DNA of 64,000 nt from NCBI RefSeq assembly GCF_016765635.1, contig NZ_JAESVD010000011.1, positions 1 to 64,000 of the forward strand, in the 5' to 3' direction. A program made the translations under genes and the position numbers. Origin of the DNA: Shewanella schlegeliana. GTDB taxonomy: Bacteria; Pseudomonadota; Gammaproteobacteria; Enterobacterales; Shewanellaceae. This document shows, one piece after another, positions 50,961-58,956 of the stretch (the first letter of the stretch is position 1; each line of letters begins with the position of its first letter). Below the pieces are notes generated by a model. The model did no database searches. It worked only from the letters and a program-made list of their open reading frames with translations, and had not been told where the DNA came from.

Positions 50961-52436
50961 ATGACTCAAGCTATCAACTCAACCCAAGCCCTATACCGTT
51001 GTTTACCTGCAATGGACAGCTTGCTACTGATACCTCAAGTGATAAGTTTTATCGAGCAACAGGGCAAGCCCTGGATTAAGTCCCTGCTGGCACAAATGCT
51101 TAAAGATGCACGCCAGCAAATAGCAAAGAGCCAAAGCTTGCCAAGTTGGTGCTTGGACTCAAGCCAGATTGCCGAAGAACTCGCTTGCCGTATTGTTAGC
51201 GCGCAGCGCCAAAGTATGACGCCGGTTATTAACTTAACAGGCACCATATTACACACCAACCTAGGCCGCTCGCAGATGTGTGAAGCGGCGATTAATGCGG
51301 TTACGCAAGTGATGCGCAGCCCGGTGCCGCTGGAGTTTGATATGGGCCAAGGTAAGCGTGGCCATCGTGATAGTGCGATATCGGCGCTTATTCATGAGCT
51401 AACGGGGGCGGACAGTTGCTGCATCGTTAATAACAACGCAGCTGCTGTGTTACTCATGCTTGCTGCCATCTCTGCAGGTAAAGAGGTGATTGTCTCTCGC
51501 GGTGAGTTGGTGGAGATTGGCGGCGCATTTCGTATTCCCGACATTATGGCGCAGGCGGGTTGCAAGCTGGTGGAGGTGGGCTGCACTAATCGCACCCACC
51601 TTAAAGATTACGCTGCAGCCATTAACGACAACACAGCTGCAATTATGAAGGTGCACACCAGTAACTATCATATCAGTGGTTTTACTAAGGTGACCGAAGA
51701 GCTTGAATTAGCTGCACTGTGCAAAGAGCAGGGCATCGCGTTAATCTCAGACCTTGGTAGCGGTGCACTCACTGATTTATCACGCTTTGGTTTATCAAAA
51801 GAGCCGATGCCGCAGCAGATGCTTAGCGATGGCGTCAACCTCGTGAGCTTCTCAGGTGACAAGCTGCTCGGCGGCCCCCAAGCAGGGTTAGTGGTCGGTG
51901 ACGCTGAACTGATTGCTAAGCTGCAAGCGCACCCACTCAAGCGTGCGCTGCGCTGCGATAAGATGACCCTTGCCGCCCTCGAAGCCACCTTGATGCAATA
52001 TCGTAATCCTCAAGCGTTGCATAGTCTGCTGCCCATCTTTAGAAAACTGTCACGTCCTCTAGCTGAGCTTAAGGCCTTATCGCTGCAATTAAGGGCGAGT
52101 TGCAGTATCCAGCAAACCCAGTTTGATATCACGATAAAACCATGTCAAACCCAAGTGGGTAGCGGATCACAGCCGGATGTATTGCTGGACTCTGTTGCGC
52201 TGTGCTTCTCTTCTAAGGTAAACAGCCAGCTAAGCGTGTTACAACTCGACAAGTTCTTTAAGGCGGTAAATTTGCCAATCATCGGCCGTATAACTGCCAA
52301 TCAGTTGTGGCTGGATCTGCGTGGCACTGACAACGATGCCCAGCTTATCGAAGCCCTGACAACAAGTTTAATCGACTTTGAGCAAGCTCATATTAATACG
52401 CTAGCCACATCAGCAAGTGTGGAGGTGACGTTATGA
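50961..52436 (+). CDS. selA: L-seryl-tRNA(Sec) selenium transferase SelA
   Basis: This is a 491-aa PLP enzyme. The PLP lysine lies in SFSGDKLLGGPQAGL near residue 299; GTILHTNLGRS and HTSNYHISGF are other family signatures. It converts Ser-tRNA(Sec) to Sec-tRNA(Sec) using selenophosphate. It overlaps selB by four bases (ATGA), giving translational coupling. It is a little longer than E. coli SelA (463 aa), mostly at the ends. Confidence 0.96.
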   Translation: MTQAINSTQALYRCLPAMDSLLLIPQVISFIEQQGKPWIKSLLAQMLKDARQQIAKSQSLPSWCLDSSQIAEELACRIVSAQRQSMTPVINLTGTILHTNLGRSQMCEAAINAVTQVMRSPVPLEFDMGQGKRGHRDSAISALIHELTGADSCCIVNNNAAAVLLMLAAISAGKEVIVSRGELVEIGGAFRIPDIMAQAGCKLVEVGCTNRTHLKDYAAAINDNTAAIMKVHTSNYHISGFTKVTEELELAALCKEQGIALISDLGSGALTDLSRFGLSKEPMPQQMLSDGVNLVSFSGDKLLGGPQAGLVVGDAELIAKLQAHPLKRALRCDKMTLAALEATLMQYRNPQALHSLLPIFRKLSRPLAELKALSLQLRASCSIQQTQFDITIKPCQTQVGSGSQPDVLLDSVALCFSSKVNSQLSVLQLDKFFKAVNLPIIGRITANQLWLDLRGTDNDAQLIEALTTSLIDFEQAHINTLATSASVEVTL

Positions 52437-54337
52437 TTATTGTTACCGCTGGTCATGTCGATCACGGCAAAACCAGTTTAATTCAGGCGCTAACAGGAAC
52501 CGATGCCGACCGCCTTCCGGAAGAGAAGCAGCGCGGCATGACCATCGAGTTAGGTTATGCCTTTATGGATTTAGCGGATGGCGAGCGTCTAGCCTTTGTC
52601 GATGTGCCGGGCCACAGTAAGTTTATCAATACCATGCTGGCAGGAGTGAGCTGCGCCAAACATGCGCTGCTAATCATCGCCTGTGATGATGGTGTCATGC
52701 CGCAAACTCATGAGCATCTGGCCATCTTACAGCTACTCAACCTCGAGCACTTAATCGTGGTGCTGACCAAGCAAGATAAGGTTGACTGCGAACGCGTTGA
52801 GATGGTCAAACTTGAGGTGAGTGAACTACTCGCGCAGCATCACAGGCAGAGTGCTATTTATGTGGTGTCAGCTCAGACAGGCTTTGGCGTCAGTGAGCTT
52901 AGCCTTGCCATTAAACAGTTGGCTGAAACCCAAACAAAAACACTGAGCCACTCAAGCCTAGAGTCGAGCTTTCGTATGGCGATCGATAGAGCCTTTAGCG
53001 TTAAAGGGGCGGGCCTTGTGGTTACAGGCACTGTGATTAGTGGCCAAGTGGCACAGGGGCAAAGTTTGTATCTATCGGGACAGCGTAAAGCGGTAAAAGT
53101 CAGGACCCTACATAGCCAAGGTCGAGCGAGTGATAACGCAAGGCATTGTCAGCGAGTGGCGCTAAATTTAACTGGGGTTGACCAGCATCGTGGTGCCCTG
53201 CGCGGAGATTGGTTAACCGCACTTGAGCCGATAGCCCCGCCTAAGGTGATTTGCGGCGTATTTGAATCGTGTTTGCCGTTTAAGCATTGGCAAAGCGTAC
53301 AAGTGCATCTAGGTAATAGTCATACCACGGCGCGCCTTGGTCTATTACACACGCTAGCAGATGGTCAATCTTTGGTGGAGTTGCAGTGTGAGTTGCCACT
53401 TCATTGTGTGGAACAAGACCGAATCATAGTGCGAGACGCGGCGGCAAGAACCACGCTAGGTGCGCTGCGAGTATTAGATATTAATCCGCCAAAACGTGGT
53501 AAGCGTAGCTCCGAACGTTTGGCTTATTTAGCAGCATTAAAAGAGTGCAGCTCGGTTAAATGCAGTTTACTCGTTCAAACACAAGATCACTGCGTTGAGA
53601 AGTCAGCTTTCATGCGGGCAAATCAGCTAACGGAGCAAACTCCGTTAATAGCCGATGAACAGCTGCTAGAGCTTGATGGTTACCTGTTATCTCATACATT
53701 AAAGCAGCAGATTGAGGCTCAGTTATTAACCCTAGTGGAAGATTATCACCAGGCATCGCCTGAGCTGCTTGGTCTAAGCATTAACCGTCTACAGCGTATG
53801 ACCCACGGTCAATACCCTTTGCCTGTACTGCTTAAGTTAACGGATTGTCTGCGTGAGCAGCAACTGCTGCAGAGCACCCGGGGCCTGCTGCATCTGCCGA
53901 GACATAGCTTGAGCTTGTCGGAGCAAGAGCTGCAGCTGTGGCTGAGCATTAAACAATTGATGTTGGCTGCGAATGGCCCGCTATGGTCATCAGATCTGGC
54001 TAAGCAGCTTAATTTAGAGATCACAACCATACGGGCGCTGTGCCGCAAGTTGATTCAATTGGGTTATTTATCCGCCATTATTAAAGATCGCTTCATGTTA
54101 ACTGAGCGTCTTTATTTTTACGCCGATGTTATTAGGCAGCAAATTAATGTTTGTGGCGAAATAAAAACTGCTGATTTTAATTCGATTATTAAGCTCGGCC
54201 GCAAAGCCAGCATTCAACTTTTAGAGTTTTATGACCGCAGTGGATTAACGTGGAGAAAGAAAAAGGATAATTCGAGAGTCATTCGAGATGGCAGCATTTT
54301 TATAATGAGTGATTTGGCGGAAGAACATAGGAGTTGA
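52433..54337 (+). CDS. selB: selenocysteine-specific elongation factor SelB
   Basis: This is a 634-aa protein. EF-Tu-like G motifs are GHVDHGKTS (7-15), DVPGHSKFI and TKQDKVD. The C-terminal winged helices (about 380-634) bind the SECIS hairpin. It delivers Sec-tRNA to the ribosome at the UGA of fdnG. Its last seven codons plus stop run into the tRNA-Sec gene on the opposite strand (overlap 54315-54337), so the terminal LAEEHRS is encoded by the complement of the tRNA acceptor arm. Confidence 0.96.
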   Translation: MIIVTAGHVDHGKTSLIQALTGTDADRLPEEKQRGMTIELGYAFMDLADGERLAFVDVPGHSKFINTMLAGVSCAKHALLIIACDDGVMPQTHEHLAILQLLNLEHLIVVLTKQDKVDCERVEMVKLEVSELLAQHHRQSAIYVVSAQTGFGVSELSLAIKQLAETQTKTLSHSSLESSFRMAIDRAFSVKGAGLVVTGTVISGQVAQGQSLYLSGQRKAVKVRTLHSQGRASDNARHCQRVALNLTGVDQHRGALRGDWLTALEPIAPPKVICGVFESCLPFKHWQSVQVHLGNSHTTARLGLLHTLADGQSLVELQCELPLHCVEQDRIIVRDAAARTTLGALRVLDINPPKRGKRSSERLAYLAALKECSSVKCSLLVQTQDHCVEKSAFMRANQLTEQTPLIADEQLLELDGYLLSHTLKQQIEAQLLTLVEDYHQASPELLGLSINRLQRMTHGQYPLPVLLKLTDCLREQQLLQSTRGLLHLPRHSLSLSEQELQLWLSIKQLMLAANGPLWSSDLAKQLNLEITTIRALCRKLIQLGYLSAIIKDRFMLTERLYFYADVIRQQINVCGEIKTADFNSIIKLGRKASIQLLEFYDRSGLTWRKKKDNSRVIRDGSIFIMSDLAEEHRS

Positions 54338-54409
54338 ACCTACCCGGGACTGCTGGCAGCCCCACCTGGATTTGAAATCCAGACGTTTCACCGGAAACGA
54401 CGTTCTTCC
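54315..54409 (-). tRNA. selC: tRNA-Sec (UCA)
   Basis: This is 95 nt including encoded CCA. Read on the minus strand, GGAAGAAC pairs with GTTCTTCC in the long 8-bp acceptor stem, the anticodon loop contains TTCAAA flanked by CTGGA and TCCAG, and the long variable arm and TCC/GGTTCAA arm match E. coli selC. The anticodon (plus-strand TGA at 54373-54375) reads UGA. It converges with selB and overlaps its 3' end by 23 bp. Confidence 0.95.
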
Positions 54410-54424
54410 GTATCACTTGCGGAG

Positions 54425-54453
54425 ATAATAGATAATTGTGTTTAGCTAAACAA
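54425..54453 (-). promoter_or_regulatory. possible selC promoter
   Basis: On the minus strand TTGTTT (54453-54448) and TATTAT (54430-54425) are 17 bp apart, about 15 bp before the tRNA. The palindrome GTTTAGCTAAAC (54440-54451) overlaps the -35. The divergent fdhD gene starts at 54558. Confidence 0.45.
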
Positions 54454-54557
54454 TATCGGTCGATTTCAAACTTTATTAAATGTGAATCCAAGTTACATTT
54501 ATCGATATTTAGATCGCTAAGTGAGACATTATTTACCAGAACAAATGGAATAACGCT

Positions 54558-55421
54558 ATGACGGAACTTGTATGTGGCTTAAATAATATTACCGAGCAGA
54601 CTTCAGTCACTTGTTTTCGTAATGATAGAGAGCAAGCATTAATCGAAACTGTGGCGAAAGAAGTAAGAGTTGCGCTGATTTATAATGGCATTTCCCATGT
54701 GGTAATGATGGCTTGCCCAACGGCATTAAAAGAATTTGCTATCGGTTTTAGTTTGTCTGAATCGATTATTGAGAATGTGAAAGAGATCCGCTCCATCGAA
54801 ATCGAGACCATAGCCACGGGTGTTTTAGTGCACATTGAGATCGCTCCGCGTTGCTTTATGCAGCTAAAAGAACATCGCCGTAGTCTCGCAGGGCGTACCG
54901 GGTGTGGTCTTTGCGGTATCGAGCAGATAGAGCAAACGGTTAAACCGATTGTAAAAGTCACCGGGGCTGAAAAGTTTAACTTAAATAGTTTAAAAAAGGC
55001 CTTAATGAATCTCCATAAGCATCAAACAGCATTTAATTTGACCGGAGCGACACATGCTGCTGCCATGTTGTCGACAGAAGGTGATATTATGTGCTGCTTC
55101 GAAGATGTTGGTCGCCATGTGGCCCTCGATAAGTTAATTGGTCATATCAGCTGCGATAACCAGATTCGTCAGTCTGCGTTGTTATTAACCAGTCGAGCCA
55201 GCTTTGAAATGGTGCAAAAAGCAGCTATTTCAAATATTAGTATTATATTTGCAATTTCCTCTGCAACTTCGTTAGCGATTGATATCGCAAACAGATCGAA
55301 TATTACTTTGGTTGGGTTTTGTCGTGAAAATAGAGTGACAATCTATACCCATCCTGAAAGGTTGTATTTATGTAATGAAACACTAAGTAATGTTGAAAAT
55401 AATAACTTGGCTGTAATCTAG
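54558..55421 (+). CDS. fdhD: formate dehydrogenase accessory sulfurtransferase FdhD
   Basis: This is a 287-aa protein. The active-site loop GRTGCGLCGIE contains the two conserved cysteines (CGLC) that carry sulfur from IscS to the Mo-bis-MGD cofactor; the segment ALIYNGISHVVMMACP and the C-terminal TSRASFEMVQKAA are family signatures. It is needed for FDH activity. It is divergent from selC and upstream of the selenium genes yedE/yedF. Confidence 0.95.
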   Translation: MTELVCGLNNITEQTSVTCFRNDREQALIETVAKEVRVALIYNGISHVVMMACPTALKEFAIGFSLSESIIENVKEIRSIEIETIATGVLVHIEIAPRCFMQLKEHRRSLAGRTGCGLCGIEQIEQTVKPIVKVTGAEKFNLNSLKKALMNLHKHQTAFNLTGATHAAAMLSTEGDIMCCFEDVGRHVALDKLIGHISCDNQIRQSALLLTSRASFEMVQKAAISNISIIFAISSATSLAIDIANRSNITLVGFCRENRVTIYTHPERLYLCNETLSNVENNNLAVI

Positions 55422-55462
55422 CTAAATTTGTTACTTTAACTGCTAATTTGTGTTGTAAATTT

Positions 55463-55527
55463 TAGCATTTAATTTAAGCCCTTAATCAAAGTGCTTAATT
55501 TAAGTGCTTAATTTAAGTGTCTAATCT
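55463..55527 (+). repeat. 13-bp tandem repeat
   Basis: About five copies of a 13-mer related to AAGTGCTTAATTT run from 55463 to 55527, two of them (55489-55514) identical and the others diverged. The array lies between fdhD and yedE, ending 32 bp before the yedE start. It is AT-rich and prone to slippage. Confidence 0.7.
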
Positions 55528-55558
55528 TAGTTCTCATATTAGTTGGTAAGTTTTAAAT

Positions 55559-56800
55559 ATGTGGTTAACGTTTAAAAATCAATTTTTTATTAAATTTTGG
55601 TCGCCTTTTGCTGCCGTTATTGCGGCAGGTATTTTGTCGACCTACTTTTTTGGTCTTACCGGTTCACTTTGGGCGGTAACTGGAGAGTTTACTCGCTGGG
55701 GCGGTCATGTATTGCAGTGGTTTGGCGCTGAGCCTGAATCTTGGCAATACTTTAAGATCATCGGCCTTAATGGCACACCGCTGGATCGTGTCGGTGGTGT
55801 GATGATTATCGGTATGTTTGGTGGTTGTATGGCGGCGGTACTGTGGGCCAACAACTTGAAATTGCGTATGCCGAGTTCCAAGAAGCGCATCGCACAGGCG
55901 CTGGTAGGTGGCATGATTGCAGGCTTTGGCGCGCGCTTAGCTATGGGCTGTAATTTAGCGGCCTTCTTTACTGGCATTCCACAATTTACTCTACATGCAT
56001 GGATCTTTGCTTTTGCGGCAGCGGCGGGAACCTATATTGGCGCTAAGATCACCTTGCTGCCGTTTTTCCGTTCTACGGCCACGGTAAAGTTAGGTGGGCT
56101 TAAGAAAATTGCCAAGCCTAATCCAAATCAGGTTCAAAACCGTTTTCGCTTAGGTTGGCTTGTGTTTGCAGCCATGATAGCGGGTTCATTCTATATCATG
56201 CAGAGCTCGACAAAGCTGGGTATCGCCATGTTAATGGGCATTATGTTTGGCTTGTTGATTGAACGTGCGCAGATCTGTTTTACCTCTGCTTTTAGGGATA
56301 TGTGGATCACTGGCCGTACCCATATGGCTAAGGCGATTATCTTAGGTATGGCAGTCAGTGTTATCGGTATTTACAGTTATGTGCAGCTAGGCATGACACC
56401 TAAAACCCTGTGGGCAGGCCCGAATGCGGTGATTGGTGGCTTACTATTTGGTATCGGTATTGTTATCGCGGGTGGCTGTGAAACTGGCTGGATGTACCGC
56501 GCATTAGAGGGGCAAGTGCACTTCTGGTGGGTAGGGCTTGGTAACATTATCGGTGCGACCATCTTGGCTTATTACTGGGACGGGATTGCCGCTCCATTAG
56601 CGACAAGCTGGGACAAGGTCAATCTACTTGAGCTGTTTGGTCCGCTAGGTGGCCTAGGTGTCACCTATTTATTGCTGGGGCTATCGTTTGTGCTGATTTT
56701 AATCTGGGAGCAACGCTTCTTTAAAAAGCAAAGCAGCTTGAAAGAAGCTGCATTGGTTAATGTTGCTCAAGCTTTAGAGCCTGCTAGTGTCAAAGGTTAA
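55559..56800 (+). CDS. yedE: YedE family putative selenium transporter
   Basis: This 413-aa polytopic membrane protein belongs to the YeeE/YedE family (selenium-associated branch). Conserved cysteines lie in GARLAMGCNLAAFFTGI, AQICFTSAF and AGGCETGWMY. In other genomes this branch co-occurs with selenium metabolism and is thought to import a selenium compound, but direct proof is limited. Its position with yedF, fdhD and selAB supports that role here. Confidence 0.85.
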   Translation: MWLTFKNQFFIKFWSPFAAVIAAGILSTYFFGLTGSLWAVTGEFTRWGGHVLQWFGAEPESWQYFKIIGLNGTPLDRVGGVMIIGMFGGCMAAVLWANNLKLRMPSSKKRIAQALVGGMIAGFGARLAMGCNLAAFFTGIPQFTLHAWIFAFAAAAGTYIGAKITLLPFFRSTATVKLGGLKKIAKPNPNQVQNRFRLGWLVFAAMIAGSFYIMQSSTKLGIAMLMGIMFGLLIERAQICFTSAFRDMWITGRTHMAKAIILGMAVSVIGIYSYVQLGMTPKTLWAGPNAVIGGLLFGIGIVIAGGCETGWMYRALEGQVHFWWVGLGNIIGATILAYYWDGIAAPLATSWDKVNLLELFGPLGGLGVTYLLLGLSFVLILIWEQRFFKKQSSLKEAALVNVAQALEPASVKG

Positions 56801-56881
56801 AGCTTCAGCCTGTATTGATAACAGTATTTACTCTATATTCGGCTCAAGTTTATTTGAGCCATTTTTGCTTAGGAGCATAGT

Positions 56882-57118
56882 ATGACAGCGTCTGTCGTGC
56901 CTGATTACAATCTAGAAATTTACGGTGAACCTTGTCCTTACCCTGCGGTTGCGACGCTTGAAGCGATGCAATCACTTAAGCCGGGTGAAGTATTGGAAGT
57001 GATTACCGACTGCTCGCAGTCGATCAATAATATTCCAAATGATGCAAAGAACCACGGTTACGAGGTTCTCGATATCAGCCAGCAGGGTGTCATGTTGCGT
57101 TACTTACTGAAGAAGTAA
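56882..57118 (+). CDS. yedF: YedF (TusA-like) selenium-associated protein
   Basis: This 78-aa TusA-fold protein begins with GEPCPYPAV (active-site CPxP) and continues with ATLEAMQSLKPGEVLEV and DCSQSINNIPNDAKNHGY, very close to E. coli YedF (77 aa). The cysteine may carry sulfur or selenium delivered by YedE to the selenophosphate route. It is probably in one operon with yedE (81-bp gap) and followed by a terminator. Confidence 0.88.
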   Translation: MTASVVPDYNLEIYGEPCPYPAVATLEAMQSLKPGEVLEVITDCSQSINNIPNDAKNHGYEVLDISQQGVMLRYLLKK

Positions 57119-57135
57119 GTGCAAATCGCAGACAA

Positions 57136-57166
57136 TAAAAAAGGCACTCATTGAGTGCCTTTTTGC
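57136..57166. terminator. bidirectional terminator yedF / yebC-like
   Basis: AAAAAGGCACTCA pairs with TGAGTGCCTTTTT with almost no loop. T tracts follow on both strands, between convergent genes. Confidence 0.92.
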
Positions 57167-57217
57167 TGACTAACGTTTTGCGAGTCAGCAGAAGTAAGCG
57201 TTACATAGTAGTAACTC

Positions 57218-57946
57218 TTACTGTGGAAGCTCTGCGTTGTGGTAAACGTTCTGAACGTCATCACAATCTTCAAGCGCAGCAAGGAACTTCTCGAATTGCT
57301 CAATCTCTTCTGCGTCAGTAATCGCTGTCATTGTTTGTGGTAAGAAAGTAATTTCTTCCATAACGTAGTCAGTGTCTTCTGGTAGTTCAGCTGCTAATGC
57401 CGTTTTTACCTTGAAGAACTCGGTATGTGGTGCATAAACACTGATCATGCCATCTTCTAGCTCAACGTCAGATACGTCGACGTCAGCCATCATTAGCATT
57501 TCAAGAATTGCATCTTCGTCATCGCCTGCGAATACAAATACCGCTTGATGATCGAACATGTGGCCAACAGTACCTGGGCCGCCTAACTTGGCATCGTTTT
57601 TAACGAATGCTTGGCGAACTTCGGTGAAAGTACGTTTTACGTTATCAGTTAAGCAGTCGGCAATAACCATACAGCCGCCAGGACCAAAGCCTTCGTAACG
57701 TGCTGTTTCGTAGTCTTCACCACCACCGCCACGGGCTTTTTCAATTGCACGCTCAATAACGTGTGCTGGTACTTGGTCTTTCTTTGCCTTGGCGATCATT
57801 GTGCGAAGTGCAAGGTTGCCGTCAGGATCGAAACCACCGTTTTTGGCGCAAACGTACAACTCCTTCCCGTAACGAGAATAAAGTCTAGTTTTTTGCCCAG
57901 CAGTTTTCGCCATGGATTCTTTCTTGTTTTGGTATGCTCTACCCAT
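57218..57946 (-). CDS. YebC/PmpR family protein (YeeN-like)
   Basis: This is 242 aa from the ATG at 57946; a GTG five codons upstream is in frame but lies where the ribosome site (GAGAAAG) should be. Family signatures are [32 protein letters not shown] and YEGFGPGG. The TACO1/YebC family acts as a DNA-binding regulator or, as shown recently for some members, as a factor that relieves ribosome stalling. It is closer to E. coli YeeN than to YebC in its N-terminus. It is a single gene. Confidence 0.85.
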   Translation of the reverse strand: MGRAYQNKKESMAKTAGQKTRLYSRYGKELYVCAKNGGFDPDGNLALRTMIAKAKKDQVPAHVIERAIEKARGGGGEDYETARYEGFGPGGCMVIADCLTDNVKRTFTEVRQAFVKNDAKLGGPGTVGHMFDHQAVFVFAGDDEDAILEMLMMADVDVSDVELEDGMISVYAPHTEFFKVKTALAAELPEDTDYVMEEITFLPQTMTAITDAEEIEQFEKFLAALEDCDDVQNVYHNAELPQ

Positions 57947-58125
57947 CTTGATCTTTCTCACTAAGCTTAAAAAATTGCCAGCAATGTTAGCAGTTTTATC
58001 GAAACAAATCAGGTATAGCCCTTTAAAAATGCTAAACGCTGCTAATAATTTTGTTTTATAGCAGTAACTATGTAGCTAAAAGCGGCTAGTTTAGTGTTTT
58101 ATCTCGTCTTAGCCATTGTTGTGCA

Positions 58126-58275
58126 CTATTGGGGAAAAGATTCTATAAGCGTTTCTATGGTCTTCTTGATAAGTCGCGGCACAGTGTGACCAAAGTCATG
58201 GAGGGCATAAACAGCATTTAGTGGATATTCGGAGTTAGGTATCAGTTTCGTTATAACTTCTTGCTCTAACCTAAC
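58126..58275 (-). pseudogene. possible C-terminal remnant of a LysR regulator
   Basis: The minus-strand frame ending at 58126 reads ...LNAVYALHDFGHTVPRLIKKTIETLIESFPQ, which resembles the end of a LysR effector domain (an AVYP-like strand, then a helix with IxFL-type spacing). Nothing of the DNA-binding or central part is present, and upstream sequence belongs to another remnant on the plus strand. Weak evidence, from pattern only. Confidence 0.35.
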
Positions 58276-58278
58276 AGT

Positions 58279-58518
58279 CTTGCCCGTCCTTTTGGGGAGT
58301 TTGTAGGAACTGAAGCCACTCAAGGTTTTTGGTTAGACCTTATTGACCAAGGCTATTGCGACGTAGAATATCTTAACCCTAAGTTTGATGTTATCGATGA
58401 TAAATCGGTGTAACTGACAACGGCTTAGAAGGTGATTAAGGCTCACGGTGTTGTCCATAAAGAGTTGTGGGTATTGCAAGATGATGGCTGCGATAAGTTG
58501 GTTGATGATAAATTTTAA
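58279..58518 (+). pseudogene. decayed gene with two in-frame stops
   Basis: One plus-strand frame reads as a convincing protein (GFWLDLIDQGYCDVEYLNP ... KVIKAHGVVHKELWVLQDDG ... DDKF-stop) except for a TAA at 58411 and a TAG at 58426. Both would be glutamine codons if a single T were C. No start codon with a ribosome site remains at the upstream end. I do not recognise the family. It joins the LysR-like remnant at about 58276. Confidence 0.5.
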
Positions 58519-58950
58519 GTGTTAGGAGAGCTGTTACATTTATTATAAATTTGCGGTTGAATATTTATTTATGTGGGCCTGGTTCGATTTTTATAGTGGG
58601 CTCACACTTAATTTATTGTCGTTTAACTCATTTATGTTTGGCAGCCCTATTTTTACCGTATGCCGCTCGATTAATTAACCCTTAATTGGTAGTTGTTACT
58701 TGTTGCGGCTTTCAGTTAATTGTGTTTTTAACTCTAGCCTTTGTTTTTAATGGTTTTTATTTTTGTGGCTTCTATTTTTGTTGATTAATTAAATATTAAT
58801 TTCTTTATGTATTATTTATGTGTGTTTATTTATTTAAGGACTGAATTTAAATAAATTAATTGTTGGGGATTTAATCACAAAAATAAACACCTACTACTTA
58901 TAAGGTATTTACGGGGGAGTAAAAGGTCACGACTTAATTATAGTTATGGA
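58519..58950. other. gene-free AT-rich stretch
   Basis: This very AT-rich 430 bp precedes the multiheme cytochrome gene and must contain its promoter. I see no further structure. Confidence 0.45.
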
Positions 58951-58956
58951 GTGATG

